DNA of 64,000 nt from Malus domestica. Lineage: Eukaryota; Streptophyta; Magnoliopsida; Rosales; Rosaceae. Positions within the stretch are counted from its first letter, which is position 1; each line of letters opens with the position of its first letter. The stretch spans positions 14,579,501 through 14,643,500 of the forward strand of contig NC_091674.1 in the NCBI RefSeq assembly GCF_042453785.1, written 5' to 3'. Positions 1 to 11,017 of this stretch are shown piece after piece. The notes under the pieces were generated by a model. The model made no database searches, was not told where the DNA came from, and saw nothing but the letters and a program-made list of their open reading frames with translations. Both the position numbers and the translations under genes were made by a program.

Positions 1-238
1 TTGGTATTTAGATTAGAATGTAATGAGTCATGGCTCATGACAAGTGTAAGCATCTTACATGATGGCTTAGGAATGAATGGTTGTGATTGCTTTGTAATAG
101 AGTGAGTGAAATTGTTCTCAGTCCTCTAACTGTCATATAAGCTGTAAAAGGTTTTTATGAAATAGTAGAAAATGGAATCGACACAATCCTAAGAAACATT
201 TTCTCTCCTTCTTCTTCGGTGTATTTTACTGAGTTTTT
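1..238 (+). mobile_element. Copia-1 5' LTR, distal part
   Basis: Base 1 aligns with base 6259 of the 3' LTR of the same element, so about 88 bases of this LTR lie left of the window. The two copies are collinear down to the shared run cactgagttttt, with scattered substitutions and an extra stretch of about 11 bases here near position 52. The LTR breaks at 238 and resumes at 1899, because another element sits inside it. Confidence 0.85.
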
Positions 239-1898
239 TATAGGATTAAAAGCACACCACAAAGTAGCACACAAATGTCCTATTGATTTTCCTTATTAAC
301 ACTAAGATTTGTCAATTGTAGCATATGAAAATAAGGGTCTTTCCCGCAGAAGATTGTTTTATCTAACTACCTAAAATGTCACAAAAACTGGGTTGCTGTC
401 CCTACTGACCAGCCACCAAACAATAATTATTAGACCGACTTATACTTATCTAAAGTCTACGAACTTTTATATACAGATACTAGACACACAAAGCTATGCT
501 CACACAAATTTTTGGGATTTTTGGAGTTGATTTTCTATTTAAATTAAATCGAACAAAAACAGGATAGAAACAAATTTTAAGTAGTTCACAAATTAAGAAA
601 AACGAGTTAGGGGTATTGCTATCCACCACCAAATAATCATGCAAACATGTTATGTTTCATTCAAATTTCTTTTATTTCCGAATGAAGATGCTCAATTTGG
701 CTCAATGTTAGAACTCAACCTATTACTCTTTCTTACGTAGTATGTTAAGAGAATGGCGTTTTCAACTTAACTTAGTCCCTAGCATGCAATCTAGAATGGC
801 GTGTTCATAGATTTAACAAGTAGAAATCATTAAGAACGAAAAGAGTTTGAGTCATCACAAGGCATCGTAAGTACTGGCGTTGTCTTACTTATCCTAGAAA
901 TTGGTTCACATGTTAATCGCAATTAACAAGTACTACTTTAGAACATATGTAGGTCCTCATTCGACAAGGGCAGGCACACACATATTCATAGCATTAGAAT
1001 CCTAGATATGCTTACTACGTATGCATCCATAGAAAACAAATAAAGAATTCATCAATGAGACAAGTAGTGAACCAAGTTTCATCCATTCATAAAAGTAATT
1101 CAACGAAATGTCATAACAAAATTGCAATCATATTCGGGGCTTCAAAACAGCCCCTAACTTCTAAAAAAATAGTTACACATAGTTCTCAAGTTAAAACAAA
1201 AGATAGACATGAGTTTGAGAAGATAGAACCGAAAGAAATCGACCAAGGCCTCCTCTTCCCTTCCTTCCTTTCCCAATGCTGCTTTTAAACGCATTCTTGC
1301 TGCATCATTTTCTTCTCCTTAACTCACCCACTAATAGTCATTTAGTGATGACAATAAGTGAGAGGAAATGTGGTATAACAATTGTAACACTTTTGGTAGC
1401 CTTTATGCCAATTACTCCCTCTTAATCCTCATTTTTAATTCCATTTTCTCTGATATTTGAATGTGTCAGCTGACTTGTTCTTGGCTGCATCAGTTTTGGC
1501 TGCTAGATTTATTGGGTTTATTGCTTTCATTGCAGTTACAAACTGCTCAGCGTCTTGGAAACCTTTCAATGTTAAAACGGCCATAACTTCTTCTAGAAAA
1601 ATGATATTAACAATCCACGAAATGCTCCAAACAATAGACATCCGTAGCTTTCCAAGCATATAAGGGTCATTCTCTAATTCATTCTGAGTTATTCGCAACT
1701 TGCTTCCAAAATCAGCTGATCTGCAGAGGTAGTTTTGACAATTTGTTACTAAAAATCCTACTTGTGCTATTTTTCTTTTATTTGCTTGACAAATACCACA
1801 AAACACAAAAACCAAGTAAATAGCTCAAAAATATAAGGAACTAACTAAGAAAAGACAAGTGAATTTGATGTAAAATATATATAAATATGAGCTTATCA
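239..1898 (+). mobile_element. LTR-like insertion (probable solo LTR) inside the copia-1 5' LTR
   Basis: This 1660-base block separates two halves of the copia LTR that are contiguous in the 3' LTR. The short string gttttt occurs at 233-238 and again at 1899-1904, consistent with a target duplication, although it is low complexity. The block begins TATAGG and ends GAGCTTATCA. That end resembles the LTR ends of the Athila-type family elsewhere in the window (CTCCTATCA), and the first dinucleotide would be a decayed TG. Its texture (spaced AAC/GTACTGGC/CACTAC-type blocks) also recalls those LTRs. I infer a solo LTR; a different insertion type is possible. No complete gene is seen in it apart from the exon-like segment at 1435-1720. 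Confidence 0.55.
1435..1720 (-). pseudogene. Exon-like captured fragment, unidentified
   Basis: On the minus strand a splice-acceptor-like CTCTGCAG is followed by a 95-codon open stretch beginning SADFGSKLRITQNELE and ending at a TAA at 1435-1437. The middle contains a hydrophobic segment (SIVWSISWIVNIIFLEEV) followed by a lysine/alanine-rich tail. I do not recognise the family. Acceptor, open frame and non-repetitive composition suggest a last exon of a cellular gene carried inside the inserted element. A chance ORF is possible. Confidence 0.3.
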
Positions 1899-1945
1899 GT
1901 TTTTAAAACTTCCATTGAAACTAACATAGAAACCAAACACTAATA
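1899..1945 (+). mobile_element. Copia-1 5' LTR, terminal 47 bases
   Basis: The sequence from gtttttaaaac to aaacactaata matches 6478-6524, the end of the 3' LTR, with one difference (aacataga versus aacacaga). It closes the interrupted LTR directly before the primer binding site. Confidence 0.85.
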
Positions 1946-1958
1946 TGGCCTTAGAGCC
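1946..1958 (+). promoter_or_regulatory. Copia-1 primer binding site (decayed)
   Basis: TGGCCTTAGAGCC lies immediately after the LTR end. Plant copia elements usually have TGGTATCAGAGC here, complementary to the initiator tRNA-Met. The position and nine of the first twelve bases fit; the mismatches are consistent with decay. Confidence 0.7.
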
Positions 1959-2086
1959 AAGTTGGATCTCAATCTGGGCGTGAATCTGTGACAAGGTTCG
2001 CAGCTGAGGAACTCGACAGAGAATTGAGTTTGCTGCGATTTAAGAACGATCTGAAAATCTCTGGGTAACTCGATAACAAGTCTAAT

Positions 2087-5000
2087 ATGGCTGGACTGAG
2101 TGGTGCTGATCTTCGAGCACCGATTTTCAATGGAGAAAATTTTGATTTCTGGCAGATAAAGATGAAGACCATCTTCAGATCTCACGATCTGTGGGATATG
2201 GTTGAAACGGGGCATAATCCTTCGGCGAAGAAAGTAGAAGAAGAACTCACTGCAGTTGAGCTAAAGCATCTGAAGGAGAACATGATCAACGATGCTAAGG
2301 CTTTTGGAATTATTCAAGGAGATATGTTAGATGAAATTTTCCCAAGGATTGCCATTCTGGAGACAGCAAAAGAGGCCTGGGATATACTGAAGCAGGAGTT
2401 TATTGGAGATAAACAGGTGAGATTTGTGAAACTTCAAAGCTTAAGGCGTAATTTTGAATATACTTGAATGGGTGAACATGAATCATTTTCTGTGTATCTT
2501 GTGCGTTTGTTGGATCTCATTACACAAATGAAAAGTTATGGTGAGAGTATTGGAAATCAAAGAATAGTGCAGAAATTATTAATTAGTCTTCCTAGATCCT
2601 ATGATAGTATTGTAGTTGTGATTGAGAATACTCGGGATTTGGAGACAGTTGATGTGCAGGATGTAGTTGCTACTCTAAAAGGGTATGAACAAAGGATTGA
2701 GAGACACTCTGAAAATAATACTGAAAAGACCTTTGCTAGTTTAAGTATAGCTCCCATGAAGAACAATTACAATGGCAATCAAAACTTCAAACCCACAAAG
2801 AACTGGCAAACAAAGGGTAAGAAATGGGATACCAAATCTATGCACCATCAAGGAAAATTTACTGGGTCTTCTGATAGTGTCAAGAATGCTTGCAAGTACT
2901 GTGATAAACTTCATTTTGGAGAGTGTTGGTTCAAAGGGAAACCAAGATGCCGCAACTGTGATAAGCCAAGGCATTTTGCCAAGGATTGTAGATCTAAAAA
3001 GGTTACCCAACAGGAAAATTATGCTAATCAAGTGGAGAGCAACCCAACTATGTCCTATGTGTGTATGTCTGCTGCAGTGAAGAAGGGAGAAGACGTTTGG
3101 TATGTTAATAGTGGCTACAATAATCACATGACAGGAAGAGAAGATTTACTGGAGAACATTAATAGAAGTGTTACTGCCAAAGTTGAGATGGGCACAGGGG
3201 AGTTGGTTAATGAAGTTGGAAAAGGAGAATTAATGGTTGCAACTAAGCAAGGCAAAAGGTACATCAAGGAGATCATGTTAGTACCTGGTTTAAAGGAGAA
3301 TTTATTGAGCGTGGGACAGATGATGGAGCATGGATATTACCTTGTGTTTGGGGGGATTGAAGTCAGAATTTATGAAGATTTTACATGCTCTAATCTGGTT
3401 GTCAAAATTCCTATGAAAGGAAATTGAAGTTTTCCTTTGAAGTTGCAACCAGGAATCCAAATTGCTATGAGGGCAAGTGTTAGACAAGCAGCTGAGATAA
3501 GGCATAGAAGACTCGGGCATCTAAATATGAATGCTCTAATGCAACTCTAAGAGCATGACATGGTGACTGGTTTACCTAAGCTCAGAATGAACTCCACAGT
3601 ATGTGAGGGATGTGTCATTGGAAAGCATTCTAGAGATGCTTTTCCTAAAGAAACAAACTAGAGAGCTGCACTACCATTGGAGTTAATATATACTGATATA
3701 TGTGGACCAATGTAAACACCTACCAAAGTTGGAAACAAGTATTTCATCACTTTCACATATGATTGTACCAGAATGGGATGGGTCTATTTTCTGAAGAACA
3801 AGTCTGAAGCATTTGGTATATTTAAAAGGTTCAAGGCAACTGTTGAATTACAAAGTGGATTCAAAGTGAAGAAATTAAGAAGTGACAGGGGAGGGGAGTA
3901 CACTTCTCTGGAATTTTCTCAGTACTGTGAAGATCTTGGTCTAGAAAGACAACTCACAGTGGCCTATTCTCCTCAACAGAATGGTGTTGCTGAGAGAAGA
4001 AATATGACCATTGTAGAAATGGCTAAATGCATGATGTTGGAGAAAGGCATTCTATTTGAGTTTTGGGCAGAAGCAGTTAACACTGCAGCCTACATTCTCA
4101 ATAGATGTCCTACCAAGGCCTTGCATAAGAAGACTCCATTTGAAGCCTACAGTGGAAAAAAGCCTGGAGTAAAACACTTAAGAGTGTTTTGATCCCTATG
4201 TTATGCACAGGTTCTATCACAGATGAGGCAGAAACTAGATGCAACAAGTGTAATATGCATATTCCTTGGTTATGGAACCTGTGAAAAAGGTTACAGGTTG
4301 TTCAACCCTAAAACTAACAAGATACTTATTTCTAGAGATGTAATCTTTGATGAGAACTCTTATTATGATTGGAAATCTGGTAATAAGAAAACTTTGTCAG
4401 TCTCAATTCCAAGTGAAGCTTATGAAAGCGAAGAGAATGAGGTTGAAGCTGCTGAAAATGATGCAATATTTGAATGCACATAATTACTACAAGAGCAACA
4501 TGAGCAAGTTATTGCTTCTCCTTCAAGACAAAAAGAGCAAATGGATCACACCGATTCACAAGTGTATGATCATACTCCTCTAAGGTTCAGAAGCTTGAAT
4601 GATATCTATGAAAGGTGCAATTTCTGTGTGATAGAGCCTGAATGTTTTTAAGAAGCATCAAGAGATGAGGCTTGGAGAAAAGCTATGTCTACAGAGATTG
4701 AGATGATCGAAAAGAATGACACATGGGAGTTGGTCAAAAGGCCATTTGATAAACCTGTAATTGGTGTAAAATGGGTCTACAACACAAAGCTTAATCTGGA
4801 TGGTTCAGTGCAGAAGAACAAGGCACGGCTAGTGGCTAAGGGCTATTCTCAAAAGCCTGAAGTGGACTTCAACGAGACCTTTGCACCTATGGCAAGACTT
4901 GATACCATTAGAACTCTAATTGCATTGGCAACTTAAAAGGAATGGAAGTTGTTTTAATTAGATGTTAAGTCTGCATTCCTAAATGGTACACTGCATGAGG

Positions 5001-6163
5001 AAGTACATGTGGATCAACCACAAGGATTTGAAGTTCAAGGACAAGAAGACAAGGTTTACAAGAAAAAAGCCTTATACTGTCTTAAACAAGCTCCCAGAGC
5101 TTGGTACGATGAGATAGACAATTATTTCAATCGATCCGGTTTTAAGAAAAGCCAAAGTGAAGCTACTCTGTATACAAAGTTCAGTGATGCAGGTGTGCTT
5201 ATTGTATCTCTGTATGTAGATGACATTATCTATACAGGGAATTCTGATGAAATGATTTAAGAATTTAAGAAGGATATGATGAAGCAATATGAGATGTCAG
5301 ATCTGGGACTGTTACATCACTTTCTTGGTCTGGGCATAATTCAAACCAATAAGAGTATATTTATTCATCAGAAGAAATATGCCAAGTCACTACTTGAGAA
5401 ATTTGGATTGAAGGATTGTAAAGCTGTGAAAACCCCACTTGCAATTGATGACAAGTTATCTAAGGAAAATGGGAGTGTGGATGCTAATGAAAGTTTGTAC
5501 AGGATAATGGTTGGTAGTCTGTTATACCTGACAGCTACTAGACCCAATCTAATGTATGCATCCTGTTTGCTGGCAAGGTTCATGAATAAACCTACCAGAA
5601 AACACATGGGGACAGCTAAAAGAGTCTTGAGATATGTACAAGGCACATTGGATTTTGGGATTGAATATGTGAAAGGAAAAGCTGCTGTGTTGATAGGCTA
5701 CTGTGATAGTGATTAGGCAGGAAGCTTGGATGACATGAAGAGTACCTCGTGCTATGCATTTAGTTTAGGTTCAGGAGTGTTTTCTTGGGCTTCTGTTAAA
5801 CAATGCAGTGTAGGTTTATCTACTGCAGAAGCCGAGTATGTAAGTGCTGCAGAATCTACAACACAAGCAATGTGGTTGAGGTTTGTTTTATCTGATTTTG
5901 GAGAAGAACGGGTGGAGGCTACACCTTTGCTATGTGACAATACTTCTGCCATAGCCATGTCTAAGAATCCAGTGTTTCATCATAAAACCAGGCATATTAA
6001 TCGGAGGTATCATTTCATAAGAGATGCCATTCAAGATGGGACAATTGAACTACACTATTGTAGCACAGAGGAGCAATTAGCAGACATCTTTACCAAAGCT
6101 CTTCCTAAGGATTAATTCGAATACTTGAGAACTGCTATTGGTGTGAAACAGCAAAACGTTTAG
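2087..6163 (+). pseudogene. Copia-1 gag-pol polyprotein, 13 premature stops
   Basis: One continuous reading frame runs from the ATG at 2087 to the terminal TAG at 6161-6163 with no visible frameshift. It is cut by in-frame stops at 2465, 3425, 3548, 3659, 3713, 4190, 4481, 4649, 4934, 4955, 5258, 5714 and 6113. Domains in order are: a UBN2-type gag; a CCHC zinc knuckle (CRNCDKPRHFAKDC, near 2950); a protease in which the usual DSG reads NSG (3116), losing the catalytic Asp; GAG-pre-integrase (RLGHLNMNAL); the integrase core (SDRGGEY, then PQQNGVAERRN); reverse transcriptase with the YVDD box (about 5213); and RNase H ending ADIFTKALPKD. The order PR-INT-RT-RH is diagnostic of Ty1/copia. Several stops fall where the family has Gln or Trp (for example before LDVKSAFLNG and inside DSDWAGS), pointing to C-to-T or G-to-A transitions. 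The element is dead. Confidence 0.95.
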
Positions 6164-6524
6164 AAGGGAGTATTGGAGTATAAATGTATTTGCTATGATA
6201 GTTACATTATAAGCAATGTGTAGGATTTAATGTGAACCTTTAGATCATATTCCAATTGGTATTTAGATTAGATTGTAATGAGTCATAGCTCATGACAAGT
6301 GTAAGCATCGCTTAGGAATGAACGGTTGTAATTGCTTTGTAATAGAATGAGTGAAATTGTTCTCACTCCTCTAACTGTCATATAAGCTGTAAAAGGTTTT
6401 TATGAAATAGTAGAAAATGGAATCGACACAATCCTAAGAAACATTTTCTCTCCGTCTTCTTCGGTGTATTTCACTGAGTTTTTAAAACTTCCATTGAAAC
6501 TAACACAGAAACCAAACACTAATA
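6161..6524 (+). mobile_element. Copia-1 polypurine tract and 3' LTR
   Basis: The purine run tagaagggag (6161-6170) precedes the LTR. The LTR starts at 6171 with TATTGGAGTATAAATG, where copia LTRs normally start TGTTGGAG, so the terminal TG has decayed. It ends at 6524 (aaacactaata), giving about 354 bases. The next base, 6525, is already LEA coding sequence. The matching target duplication lies left of the window and cannot be checked. Confidence 0.85.
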
Positions 6525-7731
6525 GTCTCCACCGTTGCATCCTTAGCCTCTTTGGCTTTCTCAGTTGTATAGTTGCTATATTCACTAGCTTTGTTGATTG
6601 TAGTGTCCTTGGCCTCTTTCGCCTTCTCAACCGCATAGTTGCTATATTCACTAGCTTTGTTGATTGTAGTATCCTTAGCCTCCCTGGCCTTCTCAGCAGC
6701 ATAGTTGGTATATTCACCAGCTTTGTTCACCGTTGTATCCTTGGTCTCCTTGGCCTTCTTGTTGGCATAGTTGGTATACTCGCCCGCTTTGTTCATTGTT
6801 GTGTCCTTCGCCTCTTTCACCTTGTTCAATGTTGTGTCCTTGGCCTCCCTTGCCTTCTCGGTGGCATAGTTTGTGTCCTCGCCAGCTTTGTTCACAGTTG
6901 TTTCCTTTGCCTCCTCTGCTTTCTCGGCTGCATAGTTAATGTACTCGCTCGCTTTCCCTACTGTTGTGTCTTTAGCACCCTTTGCCTTCTGAGCGGCATA
7001 GTCGTCTTTGTACTCAGAGGCTGTCTCCATCGATTTGTTCGCTGCTTCTTTCGCCTTCTGAGCTACGGTGTCCTTGGTCTCTCTTGCCTTCTCAGCAGCA
7101 TAGTTTGTAACTTTGTATACTCGCCTGCTTTCCCCATTGTTGTATCATTCGCCTCCTTCGCCTTCTGAGCGGCGGTGTCCTTGGTCTCTCTTGCCTTCTC
7201 AGCAGCATAGTTTGTGTACTCACCCGCTTTCCACATTGTTGTATCCTTCGCCTCATTTGCCTTCTGAGTGGCCGTGTCTTTGGTCTCCTTTGCTTTTTGA
7301 ACCGCCTCGTTCGCCTTCTAAGCAGCAGTGTCCTTAGTTTCTTTCGCCTTTTGAGCTGTGTAATCCGCATACTCAACCACTTTCCCCTTAGCCGCTTCCT
7401 TCTTCTCATTTGCCTTCTCCACCGTTTATTTTGCCTTATCTGCCGCTGTTCCAGTATACTCGTTTATATTCTCCCCGGCTGCATCAGTGGTCCCTTTCCC
7501 CTTCTAGGTGGTATACTCCCTGCCCTTCTCTTGAACCTGACTTTCTTCGTGGGGTTTCCCCACCACAGCTTCCTTGGCATGCTCCAAAGTCCCTGTCACC
7601 GCCTTCATCATCGACTCGAGCACACCGGGCTTCTCCTCGCACTCCGCAAACTCTATTGGCCTCCCCAGGTCATCAGTCACATAAGTAGTCTCCACCCTGA
7701 CTGTCTCTTCCTTAACAACATCTCTGTTCAC

Positions 7732-9500
7732 TGATAGGAGCATATTTATGCAACTTAGTTAGCTTGTTTCTTGGCATTTACTTAGTTTAATTCTAGTTAT
7801 TTTAGTACTTTAAGCTATTTTCGTGTTTTTATAGCTTTAAATAACAAAGTTAGCAACAAAGTGCTATTTGGAGCATTTTGATGCATTTTTGGGCCAAAAT
7901 TGGATAGTACAAGCATGGAGACATGAGGATGGACGTTTTTGAAGATTTGAAGGCTAGAAATCAGCATGTTTGTGTGCAAGTGTGTTGACCTACAATTACA
8001 AAACATTCACCCACTACACCCATTACATCTACTCATTACCAAACATCCATCCACTCCACCCATTACATCCACTCATTACCAAACATTCACCCCCTACACC
8101 CATTACATCCACTCATTACCACAACATACACCACCACCACCTTAATTAGATGGTGGTCCTCTCCCTAGCCTATAAATACATCCACCCTTCACCATAACAA
8201 AGGAGGGAGAAAAAGATCCATCAAAAGACACTACATTCACATCTCACAACTCCATACACTTACACTTTCATTCCTTGGCCAAGAGAACACAATCCACCCA
8301 TCCACCCTTCACCATAACTCACCTATATCCATCCACCACCATAATTTACCACTCATCCATCAAACCACACCTTGTGCCGCAACAAAGAGAAGAAGGAGGA
8401 CCCTTGGACGTGCTTGCCATTCAAGTTGGATTGTTGGAGCGTTTTTAGGTGTTTTCATTCTTTTGTTTTCAATGTCTAAATTTGTTTATCTTTGCTTTGT
8501 GAGTATGAGGAACTAAACCCCCCTTAGCTAGGGGGGAATTCGAAACCATGTTCATGCTTGCAATATGATTTGATTACCTTCAGTTGTGATTTCATAAGTT
8601 GTGAATTCAATTTGTTTAACTACTTGATTGATAACTTATTCCTGTATGTTTATTAAGAGTGCACATTTAGTTTGCATGCATGAATATGATGCTAGAGTAT
8701 AAGGGAGTTTCACCTAATAGTTACAAACTTATATTCACAAGTAATGGAGGTAACTTATAAACGATCGCGTTAAATAAATTCTTGGCAGGAGTTTCATGCT
8801 CATCATAGTAACGAATGCCTCGTCAATACTTATAGTTTTCATAATGCTTAATGATCTTTGATTGTATCTTTATTGTGCTGTTCACATAAAGAACTTTTGA
8901 AGAATGCTTGAATTGTTGTATGCGCTTTCCCATCCAATTTAATAACTTAAGGAGAACTTGAAGGTTAATTTAAGCGGACTTAATTAACCTGGGGTGTTGA
9001 GTTTCATGATTGATCGAAAGAACAACTGAAAATTGGTTTATGTGCAAGTATGTCATGTGTGGAGAAGAACCTCCTAGCTAGCCTTCCATCCATTCAATTT
9101 ACTCAAATTCGTGCAGATTTCATTAGTTCTTTAATTTACTTGTTTTGTTTTCAAATTCGTCAAAACCAAAACCCCCCTTTACTTTAAAGTGTTTTATTAG
9201 TCAAAATCTGTTTTGATTTGTGCTTTTAGATGTCCCAAAAGTGTATTAGAGTCCAAATCTACCCAGTTTGTGTTTTTAGGCAGATTTGAGCGTTTTTAGC
9301 TTGTTTTGAGTCCTTTGAGTTTGTTTTAAGTTCTTCGAGTCTAGTTTAGTGTTTTTAACTTTGTTTATATGTTTTTAAGTCAGTTTAGAGGTTTTAGCAA
9401 GCCCTCCTAATCCCCGGTTTAGAACGATCCCTACTTGCATTTATACTACAATTTAACAACAAAAGGGTTTAATTTATGTGTTAAGTTAATTTTCGCATCA
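7732..9500 (+). mobile_element. Solo LTR, Athila-type family, in the LEA gene
   Basis: The element starts TGATAGGAGCATATTTATG and ends TTTTCGCATCA. It is flanked by a perfect 5-base duplication TTCAC (7727-7731 and 9501-9505). Its two ends are the reverse complements of the LTR ends at 29322-31718, so it is the same broad family in the opposite numbering orientation. A TATAAATA box lies at 8171-8178. No internal region is present, so it is a solo LTR formed by LTR-LTR recombination. Confidence 0.93.
8001..8120 (+). repeat. 40-bp tandem repeat x3 upstream of the LTR TATA box
   Basis: Three head-to-tail 40-base copies (8001-8040, 8041-8080, 8081-8120) share the core cccattacatc.actcattacc. They end 50 bases upstream of TATAAATA at 8171, in the U3 enhancer position. 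Confidence 0.9.
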
Positions 9501-9728
9501 TTCACATCTGTCGGTTCATGGGCAGCGAGCCTCGCTGCTGCGTTAGCAGCTGTCTCGTCCTCCATTTGCTTCGACGACCCCGTTGAAACCCCACAAAATG
9601 CACTTCGAAATTAGACACGATATTTTTTATTTTTTTTTCAAGCAAACACTTGGAATGGTTTCCGAGTTTTTGATTTCTCTCCTCTTTTCTGTATTTTATT
9701 TTGAAACTCCGGAAGGCAAGAGGTGGTC

Positions 9729-9903
9729 GTATATATAATCGGTGAAGTTCTGGAAGTGTGAAACGTGGAGGTCGGGTGCGGTGGTAGCTGCTACGTGCAT
9801 GGTATTGTGGGACGAGAGTTTGACACGTCGATTTGCATGCAGAGTGATGAATGGCAATGTCGGTGGATTCCTTACTGTTTTGCTCTGGTTGCATTCCACG
9901 TTT
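9729..9903 (-). promoter_or_regulatory. LEA promoter: TATA box, ABRE-like and RY elements
   Basis: Reading toward the LEA start (minus strand), a TATA box (GATTATATATACG, 9729-9740) lies about 165 bases upstream of the ATG. Above it are ACGT-core elements at 9761-9768 (CCACGTTT), 9792-9798 (GCACGTA), 9823-9830 (CGACGTGT) and 9896-9903. An RY repeat TGCATGCA lies at 9834-9841 and a GCATG at 9797-9801. ABRE plus RY is the known ABI5/ABI3-type signature of seed-maturation genes and agrees with the LEA assignment. Activity is inferred. Confidence 0.7.
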
Positions 9904-11012
9904 CCTACCAGGTGGCAAATTGGGGTTGATTTTGGCTCTTGGTCGGTTGCTTCGAGTCGATAACTTTTTGGCTAAGAAAAATGCAATTGGACTCCATTTT
10001 GGTTTTAAGAATCTGAAAAAATAAGTGCACTACTAGTCGGCTTTAATAAACGTTAATTAAAGCCTGCATTTTTGTGTCCTATGCAGGGAACTGTGATTCG
10101 GAGCTATTGTAATAAACGTTAATAGAACATGGTAGCAGAGCTCAGATCCGTAGGTCAAAAGTGTGGCAGAGGTCACAAGGTTCTCAAATTGGAGAATGAG
10201 AAGGTATACTTATCCGTCTTTGTCTGTCATATGCTTGGATGAATTAAAGAATCGAATCAAGTGCATCATATTGTTATGCCCAATCCCGAACTGTACCAAA
10301 ATACTGAAACTTTTTTGGAACACCTAAATTTTGGTTCGTTTTCGATTTTCAAAATCTTTTCTCGAAAGTGATCTGTTCGTGATTCGTTTTATGCTTTTGG
10401 GTTCGAGATCCGATCCCAACAACTTATGTAGCTACTACATTGGAGTGGGATGCGTAAACTATTTTACGGATGAGCAAATTCGGGCTAAAAATTGTGTTAA
10501 GCATCAACCCAACCCAACTTGATAAATGATTGAGTTGACGTCTGGTTGAATTGGGGCATATATTTTAGGGTGCTTTAGATTTTGGCCCTTACAATTCGTG
10601 ATTCCTAAATAAAAACCCATCTAAATATAAACATCCAATAAAAGTCCAAATTTAATATTTGTAACCACATCGATGCACTATTGACCTAATGCAATTTATT
10701 TACACACATGCCACTTTCCTAAATCCCTAAATTTATTCCAAATTAAAAGTTGTAGAAAAAGTGAAATAAAATATATAAACTGTTGTATTGCATTAATTGT
10801 ATCCATATCATACCAAAAATTTACCTTTTTGTGATATGTATATATATATTTCATTAATTAAGAAGTAAATTAATTTGTTCCAATTATTAAAAAAAAATAT
10901 ACTAAATCCGTATTATATATTTTGAATCAAATAACACTTCTCTAACTTGTAGGTAAATTATTTTTCATGTATTGTTAATATATTAGGCACGTTTTATTGT
11001 TGTATAAATATA
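9904..11012. other. Intergenic AT-rich sequence
   Basis: I see no gene. TGGTAGCAGAGC at 10130-10141 resembles a copia primer site, but no LTR end precedes it. From about 10840 the sequence belongs to an AT-rich repeat unit that recurs at 13540 and 13930. Confidence 0.5.
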
Positions 11013-11017
11013 GGTAT

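Larger units (their letters stand above)
6525..9565 (-). pseudogene. LEA_4-type late embryogenesis abundant protein pseudogene
   Basis: LEA_4 (group 3) proteins are hydrophilic seed proteins that protect cells during desiccation. The N-terminal part is encoded at 9506-9565 (MEDETAANAAARLAAHEP). It continues at 7731 with VNRDVVKEETVRVETTYVT when the solo LTR at 7732-9500 and one TTCAC copy are disregarded; the join is in frame. A region containing LGRPIEFAECEEKPGVLESM follows, then about 300 residues of alanine/lysine/glutamate repeats of roughly 22 residues (KAGEYTNYAAEKAREAKDTT-like), which are typical 11-mer based amphipathic repeats. Damage: stops at about 7504, 7425 and 7318; a 7-base insertion near 7106-7117 that shifts the frame; and truncation at 6525 by the copia LTR, so the native C-terminus is missing. 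The ATG at 9563 is the first in frame, but an ACG at 9580-9582 could be a lost upstream start. It resembles ECP63/DC8-like proteins; the exact orthologue is uncertain. Confidence 0.88.

Noticed and set aside
1055-1288. 77-codon plus-strand frame
   Set aside because: Within the LTR-like insertion; no family resemblance.
6464-7734. Plus-strand open frames rich in Leu, Cys and Ser
   Set aside because: Mirror of the LEA repeat coding sequence on the opposite strand.
9502-9918. 138-codon minus-strand frame over the LEA promoter
   Set aside because: Out of frame with the LEA protein and crosses the TATA box; coincidental.
10130-10141. Copia-like primer site TGGTAGCAGAGC
   Set aside because: No LTR end precedes it and no gag follows; chance similarity cannot be excluded.
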